Assembly (NCBI RefSeq): GCF_014697425.1
Contig: NZ_JACJRU010000008.1
Span: forward strand, 144,342-208,341
Length of the DNA: 64,000 nucleotides
Source: Nostoc sp. FACHB-110
Lineage (GTDB): Bacteria; Cyanobacteriota; Cyanobacteriia; Cyanobacteriales; Nostocaceae
Direction: 5' to 3'
The notes beneath the pieces were generated by a model, which was not told the origin of the DNA, ran no database searches, and saw only the letters and a list, made by a program, of their open reading frames with translations. The translations under genes and the position numbers were made by a program. Positions 40,388 through 48,919 of this stretch are shown piece by piece; position 1 is the first letter of the stretch; every line of letters starts with the position of its first letter.

Positions 40388-40789
40388 AGTATGTCACAAA
40401 AAACCAGCTATCGCCAATTACTAGAGACGTGAAAAACAGATAATTTACTTGACTGTGTTTAGGGTTCGGATAATCAGAGCAATAAACATTTCTAGAGAGC
40501 AAGGCTCACAAACGATTCGAGGTAGCTTTCAAGAAAAAGCGAGAGATTTAGCGATCTCACCTTCCTATTGCTTAAGTATCTGAACCTTGACAATAAAATA
40601 AGTAATAGCGCCGCAGTTTATGTTTTTTTTAACCACTGAACTGTGAAAAATCCAGGGTAGTTTGACTATTGGAAGATAGTCTTGCTTTCTGCCCCTAGTA
40701 GCTGCGCACCCTGATGCTAACGACATCCAGTTTGTGAATGTACATAATGACTAAAGGCTGAAACATTTATATAGTAAGATTTTCAAATA
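40375..40789. other. Region between tnpB and tRNA-Met, with relic leader-like sequence
   Basis: 415 bases without a gene. The left part is probably the right end of the tnpB element. At 40582-40599 GAACCTTGACAATAAAATA nearly repeats the CRISPR leader sequence at 33127-33145 (one difference), followed by TAACCACTGAACTGTGAAA (40630-40648), which resembles a decayed CRISPR repeat. Confidence 0.45.
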
Positions 40790-40863
40790 TGGCTCAGGTC
40801 GGATTTGAACCAACGACCCCAGGCTTATGAGTCCCGTGCTCTAACCAACTGAGCTACTGAGCC
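40790..40863 (-). tRNA. tRNA with CAU anticodon, probably elongator tRNA-Met
   Basis: Reading on the minus strand, acceptor GGCTCAG pairs with CTGAGCC; the discriminator is A. The D-arm TAGCTCAGTTGGTTAGAGC and T-arm GGTTCAAATCC are standard. The anticodon CAT is at 40829-40827. D-arm and T-arm resemble elongator tRNA-Met. The anticodon stem CGGGA/GCCTG has an A-G mismatch next to the loop and a G-T pair, so the TilS substrate tRNA-Ile(CAU) cannot be fully excluded. Confidence 0.88.
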
Positions 40864-41032
40864 TAACGCTTTTGCATTAATTCTTAATATAGCATACACA
40901 TTTGGTCATGACTAGTCTATTTGGCAATTCATTTTTGTAGATAAATATAAATAACCCCAACAAAGCAAAAGAGGGAGTAAACTCCCTCTAGATAACAAGG
41001 CAATTACTAAGTTGGATACAGCCAAGGATTGA

Positions 41033-43306
41033 TTATATACGGTTCTGTTGTGGTAGGAAGGCAATGGGGTTAACTGCACCCTTACCGGAGGGATGGATTT
41101 CAAAGTGGCTGTGTGGCCCAGTGCTGAAACCTGTACTACCCATCAGTGCAATAGTTTCGCCTTGACGCACTTGCTGACCTACTCGGACTAAAATTTTGCT
41201 GTTATGACCATAGCGAGTCATACTGCCGTCAGGATGGCGAATATCGACAAGATTACCGTAGCCACCTTTATTCCAGCCAGCTTTCTCAATTACACCGTCT
41301 GCCGATGCGTAAACTGGTGTTCCAGTAGCGTTAGCAACGTCAATGCCTTTGTGCATTCTTCCCCAACGCCAGCCATAACCAGAAGTAAAGACTCCTTTTG
41401 CTGGCCAAATGTAGGCTACAGATGAACTAGAAGGTGGTGGTACAGCCTCATCAACGGGTTTTGGTAGATATTGCTCTACTGCTGCTAAAGGTGGTAACTG
41501 AGGAGATACCTTAGTTCCCCGCATTCTACCTAAAGAGTCAGCAGCGTTAACACCAATGGGTGGTGTTGCTACACGACTACCAGAGGTATTCTGGTAAGGA
41601 GAAAATGTACGTGCTGCTTGATTGGGTAGAAATTCTGGGTTGATTGGCTCGTCAGTGGTGCGAGTAGCACGAAATTCAGGCTTAACTGGTTGGGCTGTGT
41701 AGCTTGGCAAAACTGGTGTAGGAACAGGAATTGGAACTGCAAAATCCTTAGTTCCCGACACTGGCTTGGTGACAGACAAGTTACTGGGACTAGCTACAGG
41801 AATGGGTATAGCAGCTCGATTATTTTCAATTGCCGGAGTGGGAGTAGCAGCTACTACACTGCCTGATTCTTGGGCGCGGTATTTCTGCTGTAATTTTTGA
41901 ATTTCTGCTTGTAAACTACGCAAGCGGGCATTATCTCTGTTGAGTGCAGCGTTTTGTGCAATTTGTTTTGCTGGCTGTAGTTCGGCAAAAACTTTGGGTA
42001 CTGGAGTATCACCACCCACACCATAAGCGTCAGCACTAGCAGAAGGTGTGACTATATCAATTTTCTGCGGGTTAGGTGTGGTAGTAGGGTTGGGTGAAAC
42101 TGGCGCTAACGATAAATTTGGCTCAGTGCTAGCTGTGCTAACAGGTACAGATGCTACTTTAAAATTATTGTTAGACTGGGCAACAGCTGGATTCATAACT
42201 ACTGGAATGGGAATTCCAGCATTGCCATTTGTTTTAGCAGCAGGAAGAATTAGTTTTTGACTGATCCGCAGCTGATTTGGGTTGCTGATATTGTTGAGTT
42301 TTGCTAGTTCTGCAACTGTGGTGTTATATCTGTTAGCGATCGCAGCTAGCGTGTCTCCTGGTTTAACTTCGTAAGCTGTATCAGTATCTACTGGGGCTTT
42401 AATTTGTGGTGTCCCAAGGTTAGATGTGGTTGCTACTGGTTGTGCCTGCTCACTAGGAGACTTTGTTTGTTTAGCCTCAGGAAAGAATTTTGTCTTGTCT
42501 TCATCGACAAGAGCGGGTAACTGTGGGGTTGCTTGTTCTGCACTGGTCTGCGGCAATGTCTCTTTTGCTGTTGTTTGCTGCGCCGATGCAATCGTTTTAG
42601 CTGAATTTTTGGACTCCCCAGACCGCAACTCCGCCAGACTTGCTCTTAAACGATTCGATTTTTCCTGTAAGCGATATAGGGCAAACTCTTGTTGCGCTTT
42701 TAGTTGCGCGTTCACATCTTCGCTGTTGACTGTATTTTCATTCACCGTCGTGGGTAGTTGATCTGCCCCCAAAGCGGTTTGCGTACCAGCATTAAGAGTT
42801 TGCTGTAATGCTTGTTTATCCTTAGCTAGTTGCGGTGGCTGATTAATAGAATTTTGGTCTACTGCTGTGCTGGCAATATTCTCTGGTGCTGGAACTGGCA
42901 CAGACATCCCACTTGCCGCAACTTGTAATTTAGCTTCAAGCCCAGGCAACTGTGAAATTGCTGTTGGTTCCACAATGACAGGATTCTCAGGTATGGTCGC
43001 TGAGGATACTAGTTTGGTCTCTAACTTTGTGGGAACAAATTTCATCTCAGTATCAGAAGCGGCAGATATTGTAGAGGCTGCTTTTTGGCTGCCTACGGGG
43101 GCCGCTGCTTGGGCTTGATCGCTTTGTCGAGTCACTAGAAGGCTGGTTGCCCCCATTGAGATAGCTAAACCTATCATGGCCGCTTGCGTAGTAACCCGAC
43201 GATGGGTTTTAGCACTGACCATACTTAACGTTTCGATCGGGGTAGCATCACTGCTGGGGGTATTTTTCAGCACAGCCTTTACTCTTTTTTTCAATGCTCG
43301 TTTCAA
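41033..43306 (-). CDS. LysM and M23 (lysostaphin-type) peptidoglycan hydrolase
   Basis: 757 residues. I place the start at TTG 43306 because a perfect AGGAGG (43313-43318) lies six bases upstream; the frame is open 21 codons further. A basic N-terminus and a membrane anchor or signal (AAMIGLAISMGATSLLV) are followed by a Pro/Thr/Ser/Gln-rich linker. One LysM domain (YEVKPGDTLAAIANRYNTTV) comes next, then a second long linker and a C-terminal M23 domain with zinc-binding HKGID and HSHFE. It should cut peptide bridges in peptidoglycan, in division or septal remodelling. Size and linkers match NlpD/EnvC-like proteins of filamentous cyanobacteria. Confidence 0.9.
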   Translation of the reverse strand: MKRALKKRVKAVLKNTPSSDATPIETLSMVSAKTHRRVTTQAAMIGLAISMGATSLLVTRQSDQAQAAAPVGSQKAASTISAASDTEMKFVPTKLETKLVSSATIPENPVIVEPTAISQLPGLEAKLQVAASGMSVPVPAPENIASTAVDQNSINQPPQLAKDKQALQQTLNAGTQTALGADQLPTTVNENTVNSEDVNAQLKAQQEFALYRLQEKSNRLRASLAELRSGESKNSAKTIASAQQTTAKETLPQTSAEQATPQLPALVDEDKTKFFPEAKQTKSPSEQAQPVATTSNLGTPQIKAPVDTDTAYEVKPGDTLAAIANRYNTTVAELAKLNNISNPNQLRISQKLILPAAKTNGNAGIPIPVVMNPAVAQSNNNFKVASVPVSTASTEPNLSLAPVSPNPTTTPNPQKIDIVTPSASADAYGVGGDTPVPKVFAELQPAKQIAQNAALNRDNARLRSLQAEIQKLQQKYRAQESGSVVAATPTPAIENNRAAIPIPVASPSNLSVTKPVSGTKDFAVPIPVPTPVLPSYTAQPVKPEFRATRTTDEPINPEFLPNQAARTFSPYQNTSGSRVATPPIGVNAADSLGRMRGTKVSPQLPPLAAVEQYLPKPVDEAVPPPSSSSVAYIWPAKGVFTSGYGWRWGRMHKGIDVANATGTPVYASADGVIEKAGWNKGGYGNLVDIRHPDGSMTRYGHNSKILVRVGQQVRQGETIALMGSTGFSTGPHSHFEIHPSGKGAVNPIAFLPQQNRI

Positions 43307-44048
43307 AGACGACCTCCTATGATCACTAGCGCTTAACTGACCTCGATTTTGCAGTCGGATACTAGTCAATGATTCAGATCACATCGAATGATAGATCGTG
43401 ATCACATTCATCAGAGATACTTACGCAAGATTAACCTGCTTCTCTGATTTAGACAAGTTCACACCTGTTAGCAAAACATAAAGTTGCTGTGCTTACTTGT
43501 CCGCTCCACTCCTCACACCCTAGAACTTTTGCTTTTTATGTGTGTTAGCAACTGTTTCGCGTGTCAGCAATTTAGTTGCTATTGACTTTTTAAAAAGCGA
43601 TGCTCTCTGCTGTAGATATCTTCAAGGTTTTTATCCCCGATCCGTCTTCCCAACACGAGACTTTACGTTGATTCTTCCCTAAAAGACAACCGTACAAATT
43701 CTCAACTACTTTTGTCCTCCTGAAATATACTTATTCGGTGAAAATATTATAAATGCTTGTGATGTAAGGTTTTGCAGCTTTTTATTCTTTATGAGCAGAT
43801 ATGACAAATTCACCAAAATATATCATTCAATTCTGGTGGATGCTCAAAAATCCTATATAAATTTCTTATATGAAATGTCAGCTATCTGATGACATTCCAC
43901 TGTGTTTACACTGAAAAATATCTTAATATCGTATAAAAATGATAAAAATTTTGCGTAAGAATATATTTACTGATTGCCGTAAGCCTTTAAATAATTAGGC
44001 TTTTTAGTTTTTATCAGTATTTGCACTTGTATGATTTTTAGCGAATAG
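43307..44048 (-). promoter_or_regulatory. Long leader/upstream region of the M23 hydrolase gene
   Basis: 742 bases without a gene, AT-rich from 43720 to 44048 where the promoter is likely. The half near the gene has several self-complementary parts: ATCAGAGA/TCTCTGAT around 43411-43449 and AGTTGCT/AGCAACT pairs at about 43482-43590. A second good ribosome site AGGAGG (43715-43720) precedes an 8-codon frame. I could not match it to a known riboswitch class. Confidence 0.45.
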
Positions 44049-44510
44049 CTAAGATAAGTAACCTAGTTGGCGACGCGATTCAAACAAGCCGACAGCAACA
44101 CTTACAGAAAGATTTAAGCTACGCACCCCAGGTTCAAACATGGGAATGTATAAGGTTTGATCACAAGCTGATAAGGCTTCTGGTGATAAGCCAGTAGTTT
44201 CACTACCAAATAGCAGCCAATCATCAGGTTGATATTGAAACTGTACATAATTAAAACTCCCTCTGACAGAGAAACCCAAGCATCTACCTCCCCGTTGCTG
44301 ATGCAGGCTTTTAAATGCTGCCAGTGATTCGTGATAGTGCAGTTTTACATAAGGCCAGTAATCTAAACCTGCCCTTTTGAGGTAGCGATCGCTAATTTCA
44401 AATCCCAATGGCCCTACTAGATGTAATTCTGTACCTGTTGCTGCACAAGTACGAGCAATGTTTCCTGTATTGGGGGGAATTTGGGGATTAACTAAAACTA
44501 CCTGAGGCAT
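44049..44510 (-). CDS. trmL: tRNA (cytidine(34)-2'-O)-methyltransferase
   Basis: 153 residues from ATG 44510 (MPQVVLVNPQIPPNTGN). SPOUT-fold methyltransferase that methylates the wobble ribose of tRNA-Leu isoacceptors. Trefoil-knot motifs are intact: NPQIPPNTGNIARTCA, LLFGSETTGLSPE, and IPMFEPGVRSLNLSVSVAVG. The length matches the short TrmL type. The gene stands alone. Confidence 0.92.
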   Translation of the reverse strand: MPQVVLVNPQIPPNTGNIARTCAATGTELHLVGPLGFEISDRYLKRAGLDYWPYVKLHYHESLAAFKSLHQQRGGRCLGFSVRGSFNYVQFQYQPDDWLLFGSETTGLSPEALSACDQTLYIPMFEPGVRSLNLSVSVAVGLFESRRQLGYLS

Positions 44511-44885
44511 TGTCTGTTGCACTGAGTAACTGTATAAAAAGTTATCTTGATAAATAAAAATCTATCAAAAGGTATAGCCTATTCATAGGTTTTGTTAATA
44601 ATTATCACGCAATTTCCATAGATTAGTTTTTTAAAACAAAAAATTAGCCAATTTTCCCATAAAAGCTTGAGGGAATATATTGAACTCTTGGCAAAATTAC
44701 TTTGTTTTACCTGAACCAGTAATAGATTAATTGCGCATAAGGCAAAAACTTTTAATTAACTTGCCACATTTCCTCTTAATCTATGTCTTAACTACCTAAG
44801 CTACTTTTAACACTACTAGACTACTTGTTGTTATCAATATCGCTATAAATGGGTCAGGTTCTAGATAGTTAGAACCTAAACCCAA
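44511..44885. terminator. Intergenic region holding the gshA terminator hairpin
   Basis: 375 AT-rich bases. At 44851-44883 a hairpin, AGGTTCTA/TAGAACCT with outer GGGT/ACCC, lies two bases after the gshA stop (minus strand), a likely terminator. The left part should hold the trmL promoter. No gene is seen. Confidence 0.6.
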
Positions 44886-46025
44886 TTAAGCTAATAAAGA
44901 AGAACACAATTTATTTTCTAATTCGATTTCTCGTTCTTGGGTGGCTACAATTGCTTGAGTAATGACGCGTTGAGAGTCAAAACCCACGCTGTGTAATTGA
45001 AGCCATTGTTGGGCTTCGTTACCTTCACGGAGAATTTTATGTAAGGGAGAAAGAAAACAGCTAAAGCCTTGTTGTTTAGCGATCGCCCACACTTGATGAT
45101 ATAGTTCAGCAATCCAGTCTCTGGCTAAGATAGTTCTGCCATCTTGCCAATGCTTGAGTTGGGCATCAAGACTAGCACTAGCAGCTGCTATTTCGTTGTT
45201 AGTGGTTAAAGATATAAGTTCTTCAGGGGAGAAGGTGCTTTGAGTAAGCGGATCTAAATCGGGATGCTCTATTATCTGCAATAAACGCGCTTCTAACAAT
45301 GCGGTAATTGCTAGTAATGCGATGGGATCTGTTACTAAATCACAAATTCGTAGTTCTAAGCGATTGAGATCGTAAGGGCGGCGATCTCCATTTGGTCTGA
45401 CTGATACCCATAAATGCCGGACATTTTGCATTGTCCCAGCAACTAATTGCTCTTCTACCCATTGAATATGATGGGCATGACTTTCAAACAAAGGCACATA
45501 TTTAGGCGTTTGAGGAAAGACACCCCAACGAGTAGAGTGATAGCCTGTAGCTTTGCCATTAAAAAAGGGCGATGAAGCACTCAGGGCTAAAAATAAAGGG
45601 GCTTCTAGGCGAATGACGCGACACGCCCGCATTAACACTTCTGGGTCGCTAATCCCTATATTGATATGAACGCTAGCGGTAACTACGTTAGTGCCGTAGG
45701 TTTGCTCAATATAGTCATGATAAGGGTTAGTAGGATCAGAACGATAGAAGCGATCGCCCCCACTCAAAGATAGGGTACTGCCAGGAATTAATGTGTAGTT
45801 ACCTAAACGCTGGAGGTACTTTCTCAAGTCACGGCGGGGACGAAGTAACGCACACAAAAGCTTTTCGTAACTTGTGAATGGACTAGTTACGTATTCTACA
45901 TTGCGGCTGTCTGGTTCCCGCATAAACCCATCTAAGTCTGCGACAATTTTATCGGAGAGACCAACAATTTCACCTTGAGGTGTGCCAGTATACATCTCGA
46001 TTTCAAAGCCTTTTGATAGCACCAC
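44886..46025 (-). CDS. gshA: Glutamate-cysteine ligase, cyanobacterial type
   Basis: 379 residues. Joins Glu and Cys with ATP, the first step of glutathione synthesis. GTG 46025 is preceded by AAGGAG six bases upstream; the next codon is also GTG. Family sequences seen: FEIEMYTGTPQGEIVGLS, LIPGSTLSLSGGDRF, ASVHINIGISDPEVL, and RPYDLNRLELRICDL. It belongs to the GCS2-like family used by cyanobacteria, distinct from E. coli GshA. Its product feeds glutathione used by FrmA at 52640. Confidence 0.88.
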   Translation of the reverse strand: MVLSKGFEIEMYTGTPQGEIVGLSDKIVADLDGFMREPDSRNVEYVTSPFTSYEKLLCALLRPRRDLRKYLQRLGNYTLIPGSTLSLSGGDRFYRSDPTNPYHDYIEQTYGTNVVTASVHINIGISDPEVLMRACRVIRLEAPLFLALSASSPFFNGKATGYHSTRWGVFPQTPKYVPLFESHAHHIQWVEEQLVAGTMQNVRHLWVSVRPNGDRRPYDLNRLELRICDLVTDPIALLAITALLEARLLQIIEHPDLDPLTQSTFSPEELISLTTNNEIAAASASLDAQLKHWQDGRTILARDWIAELYHQVWAIAKQQGFSCFLSPLHKILREGNEAQQWLQLHSVGFDSQRVITQAIVATQEREIELENKLCSSLLA

Positions 46026-46263
46026 TGAGTTCTCCTTGGCTCTCCTAGCCTATTAATTGTATCGAATTAGACGATTTTCTGTGTCTTTTTGCCTGTTATT
46101 AAACGTTAAGAATCATTGATTAGGCAATTTCAAAGACGGTTTTTTAGCCTGATTTCTTAGTTATCACTTAATCGTAAAAGTATAAATTTTCTTTCTCTCT
46201 TAATAGGGAGATTTAGATATAACATTAGGTTGAAAAATAAGAGTGATGGTTCTAAGCTGTTGT

Positions 46264-47181
46264 TTAAAGTCGAAATTGCTGATATGTCTGGCTAGCAGCA
46301 CGATGTAATAGAGAATGTCGCCAAACTAGCGAATTCATATCGTCGGCATAACCACCACCAATGACGCAGGCGACTGGATAACCTGCACTGACACAGGTAG
46401 TTAAAACCTGCATTTCTCGACGGAAAAGCCCAGTATCTGTTAAGGCTAATTTTCCCAAGCGATCGCCTATATGCGGATCAACACCTGCATCGTAAAATAC
46501 TAGATCAGGCTTGACATCTGTTAACAAATCTGGCAAGTAACTCGCCAAAATTTGCAAATAGGCATCATCTTCTATCCCTACAGGTAAGGGAACATCTAGA
46601 TCGCTTTTTTGCTTTGTACCAGGAAAATTGACTTCACAGTGCATTGAGAAAGTGAAAACACTTTCATCATTTTCAAATATGAAGGCTGTACCGTCTCCTT
46701 GATGGACATCCAAATCTACAATCAGGATTTTTTGGACAAGCCCCTGCTTTTGCAAAACACGGGATGCGATCGCTAAATCATTGAAAATACAATAACCAGA
46801 CCCATAACTGGGAAAGGCATGATGAGTACCGCCAGCCGTATTGCAAGCTAAACCCTGACTTAAAGCCAGCTGCGCAGTAAGTATTGTACCACCAACTGCT
46901 ACACAGGTACGATTCACTAAAGCAGGACTCCAAGGCAAGCCAATCCGACGCTGCACTTTAGGGTCTAGAGTTCCTTCGCAATAGGCGCTAACGTACTCTG
47001 GGGTATGTATTAGCTCAATTAACTCTTGAGGCGGACGCGTTGGAGTGTGAAACTGTTGGGCTTGTGCCACACCATCATCTACTAGTAATTGGTACAGTTT
47101 ACGAAACTTAACCATCGGGAAACTATGTCCTTCAGGTAGTGGTGCAACATAATCTGGATGATAAATAATTGGCAAGTCCAT
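46264..47181 (-). CDS. Histone deacetylase/AcuC-family zinc deacetylase
   Basis: 305 residues. The zinc-dependent deacetylase fold is complete: the paired His in NTAGGTHHAFPSYGSGYC, Asp and His ligands in VDLDVHQGDGTAF, and CVIGGGYADD near the end. Bacterial members act on acetylated lysine, polyamines or other small amides; the substrate here is unknown. An acetylpolyamine role would be of interest given the amine oxidase at 36772, but nothing in the sequence proves it. Confidence 0.9.
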   Translation of the reverse strand: MDLPIIYHPDYVAPLPEGHSFPMVKFRKLYQLLVDDGVAQAQQFHTPTRPPQELIELIHTPEYVSAYCEGTLDPKVQRRIGLPWSPALVNRTCVAVGGTILTAQLALSQGLACNTAGGTHHAFPSYGSGYCIFNDLAIASRVLQKQGLVQKILIVDLDVHQGDGTAFIFENDESVFTFSMHCEVNFPGTKQKSDLDVPLPVGIEDDAYLQILASYLPDLLTDVKPDLVFYDAGVDPHIGDRLGKLALTDTGLFRREMQVLTTCVSAGYPVACVIGGGYADDMNSLVWRHSLLHRAASQTYQQFRL

Positions 47182-47380
47182 TTTAAATAATATTTTTCTC
47201 GGGACTAGTACAAAAAGGCAAAAGTAAAAAGAAAGAATAACGATACCACAAGCCTTTTAGCAATTCTAGATAGTCTGTTTATTTACGCCGACCTGTACTA
47301 GATATCAATTAAATAAAAACTATGTTTTAAATGGAAAATTTACGTCGTGTTATTTACATAAACTAATATCAAAAGTAGTT

Positions 47381-47592
47381 ATGATGCAATGGATTTTACC
47401 AATCACATTTATTCTGGCTGGGTTATTAGCTGGATTAATTTGTGAAAAATTTCTGTTTCCGAAAATCAAAAAATTTACGGTTCAAAAACATATACCGGGA
47501 ACCAGGATTATTTTTCAAGCATTACTATAGACTACCTTTTATTTGGTTAGCCTTGGCTGGGATTGCTGCTGCTTTAGTTGTTGCGCCAACAA
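47381..47592 (+). pseudogene. Broken N-terminus of an MscS-type mechanosensitive channel gene
   Basis: ATG 47381 opens a 49-codon frame (MMQWILPITFILAGLLAGLI ... GTRIIFQALL) that stops at TAG 47528-47530. The sequence continues in the next frame from 47529 as RLPFIWLALAGIAAALVV. Both parts match the start of cyanobacterial MscS-like proteins. About 20 codons later the gene runs into the GGGTGTA repeat block at 47592 and no further channel sequence is clear. So it carries both a frameshift and a truncation. The family reading is from pattern memory. Confidence 0.6.
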
Positions 47593-47760
47593 CAGGGTGT
47601 AGGGTGTAGGGTGTGGCTGAGTGTGAAGACGGTGATGTCAGGTTCTTGTATCCTCTACCAACACAATTGCCCTCAAGGGCAGGGCTTGTACGAGCGTGGT
47701 TGTTGGGGCTGTATTTTCCCTACACCCCTACACCCCACACCCCGCCCCAACGGGGCTTGG
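47592..47760. repeat. Inverted GGGTGTA/TACACCC repeat block
   Basis: GGGTGTAGGGTGTAGGGTGT (47594-47613) is mirrored by CCCTACACCCCTACACCCCA (47718-47737). It belongs to the same family as the block at 5782-5905 and lies at the breakpoint of the mscS relic. Confidence 0.7.
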
Positions 47761-47873
47761 TCAAACTTATCTGCGGATTTAGCTATTAACTTCTCAAAAG
47801 AGTTTAAAAATCGCATTCTGCCCTAAATTCTCTAGACTTTAGTATATAAGGCAATAGTTTAGGAATCTTAATA

Positions 47874-48764
47874 ATGACGTTAACAACCCAGCAGTTACCT
47901 TCAGTGACTTTAGAAAAACTAATTTGGACTTGGCAGGGACACAAAATTCAATACACTGTGATGGGTACGGGAAAGCCTTTAGTGTTAGTTCATGGCTTTG
48001 GGGCTTCTATTGGTCACTGGCGAAAAAATATTCCTGTATTAGCTGATGCTGGCTACCGAGTTTTTGCGGTGGATCTTTTGGGCTTTGGTGGTTCAGATAA
48101 ACCACCTCTGAATTACTGTGTAGAAATTTGGGTAGAACTGCTGAAAGATTTTTGGACGAAGCATATTCAAGAACCTGCGGTATTTATTGGGAACTCGATT
48201 GGCGCGCTGATAAGTTTGATAGTGTTAACAGAACATCCAGAGATTTCTGCTGGTGGGGTTTTGATTAATTCTGCGGGTGGTTTGAGTCATCGTCCCCACG
48301 AATTGAACCCGCCGCTACGCATTGTGATGGCGACTTTTAACCGAGTTGTACGATCGCCTCTTACTGGTAAATTTGTCTTTAACCGCATTCGCCAAAAACA
48401 TCAAATTCGCCGCACACTCTACCAAGTTTACCGCGATCGCACTGCCGTTACAGATGAATTAGTTGATTTACTTTATACACCATCCTGTGATCCAGGCGCG
48501 CAACAAGTTTTTGCATCAATTCTGACTGCACCGCCTGGCCCCAGTCCCGAGGAACTTTTACCTAAAGTAGAACGTCCATTATTGGTAGTTTGGGGTGCTG
48601 CTGATCCTTGGACACCCATTACTGGGGCAAAGATTTACCAAGAGGCGCGTGATAATGGCAAAGATATCAAAATTGTTCCTATCCCAAATGCCGGTCATTG
48701 TCCTCACGATGAGGTTCCAGGTATTGTCAACGCCCAAATTCTTGATTGGTTAGCACAAGTCTGA
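47874..48764 (+). CDS. Alpha/beta-fold hydrolase
   Basis: 296 residues. Catalytic triad visible: Ser nucleophile in the elbow GNSIGAL, Asp in VVWGAADPWTP, His in NAGHCPHDE; the oxyanion region is LVHGFGASIGHW. It resembles plastid and cyanobacterial hydrolases of the pheophytinase-like group, but the substrate cannot be inferred. No signal peptide, so cytoplasmic. Confidence 0.87.
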   Translation: MTLTTQQLPSVTLEKLIWTWQGHKIQYTVMGTGKPLVLVHGFGASIGHWRKNIPVLADAGYRVFAVDLLGFGGSDKPPLNYCVEIWVELLKDFWTKHIQEPAVFIGNSIGALISLIVLTEHPEISAGGVLINSAGGLSHRPHELNPPLRIVMATFNRVVRSPLTGKFVFNRIRQKHQIRRTLYQVYRDRTAVTDELVDLLYTPSCDPGAQQVFASILTAPPGPSPEELLPKVERPLLVVWGAADPWTPITGAKIYQEARDNGKDIKIVPIPNAGHCPHDEVPGIVNAQILDWLAQV

Positions 48765-48860
48765 AGTATGAAGTATGTAGACGCGTAGCGGCTTGCCGCA
48801 GGCGAGTGTGAAGTATGAAGTAATCATTTCAGACTTCATACTTCATAATTCATCCTTCAT
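48765..48860. repeat. Inverted TGAAGTATGAAG/CTTCATACTTCA repeat with Nostoc-type GC block
   Basis: TGAAGTATGAAG words flank the GC-rich block GACGCGTAGCGGCTTGCCGC and are mirrored by CAGACTTCATACTTCATAAT (48829-48848). The words are the same as at 7033 and 57722. It separates the hydrolase from the kinase gene. Confidence 0.75.
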
Positions 48861-48919
48861 TTACCGGGTGAGTACCTTTTGAATTGCACCTTGACAAAAT
48901 CAAACTCAGGTGGTGTTTA

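Noticed and set aside
43508..43518. Yfr1 small RNA gene
   Set aside because: The 11-base core matches, but the flanking hairpin and GC-rich terminator stem expected of Yfr1 are missing. Kept only as a note in a finding.
43381..43740. c-di-AMP (ydaO) riboswitch before the M23 gene
   Set aside because: The gene context fits, but the conserved GGGGGACCCA and GGGGUGAAUCC elements and the closing stem are not found.
47578..47826. 82-codon frame after the mscS relic
   Set aside because: It is composed mostly of the GGGTGTA and CCCTACACC repeats, so it is not a plausible gene.
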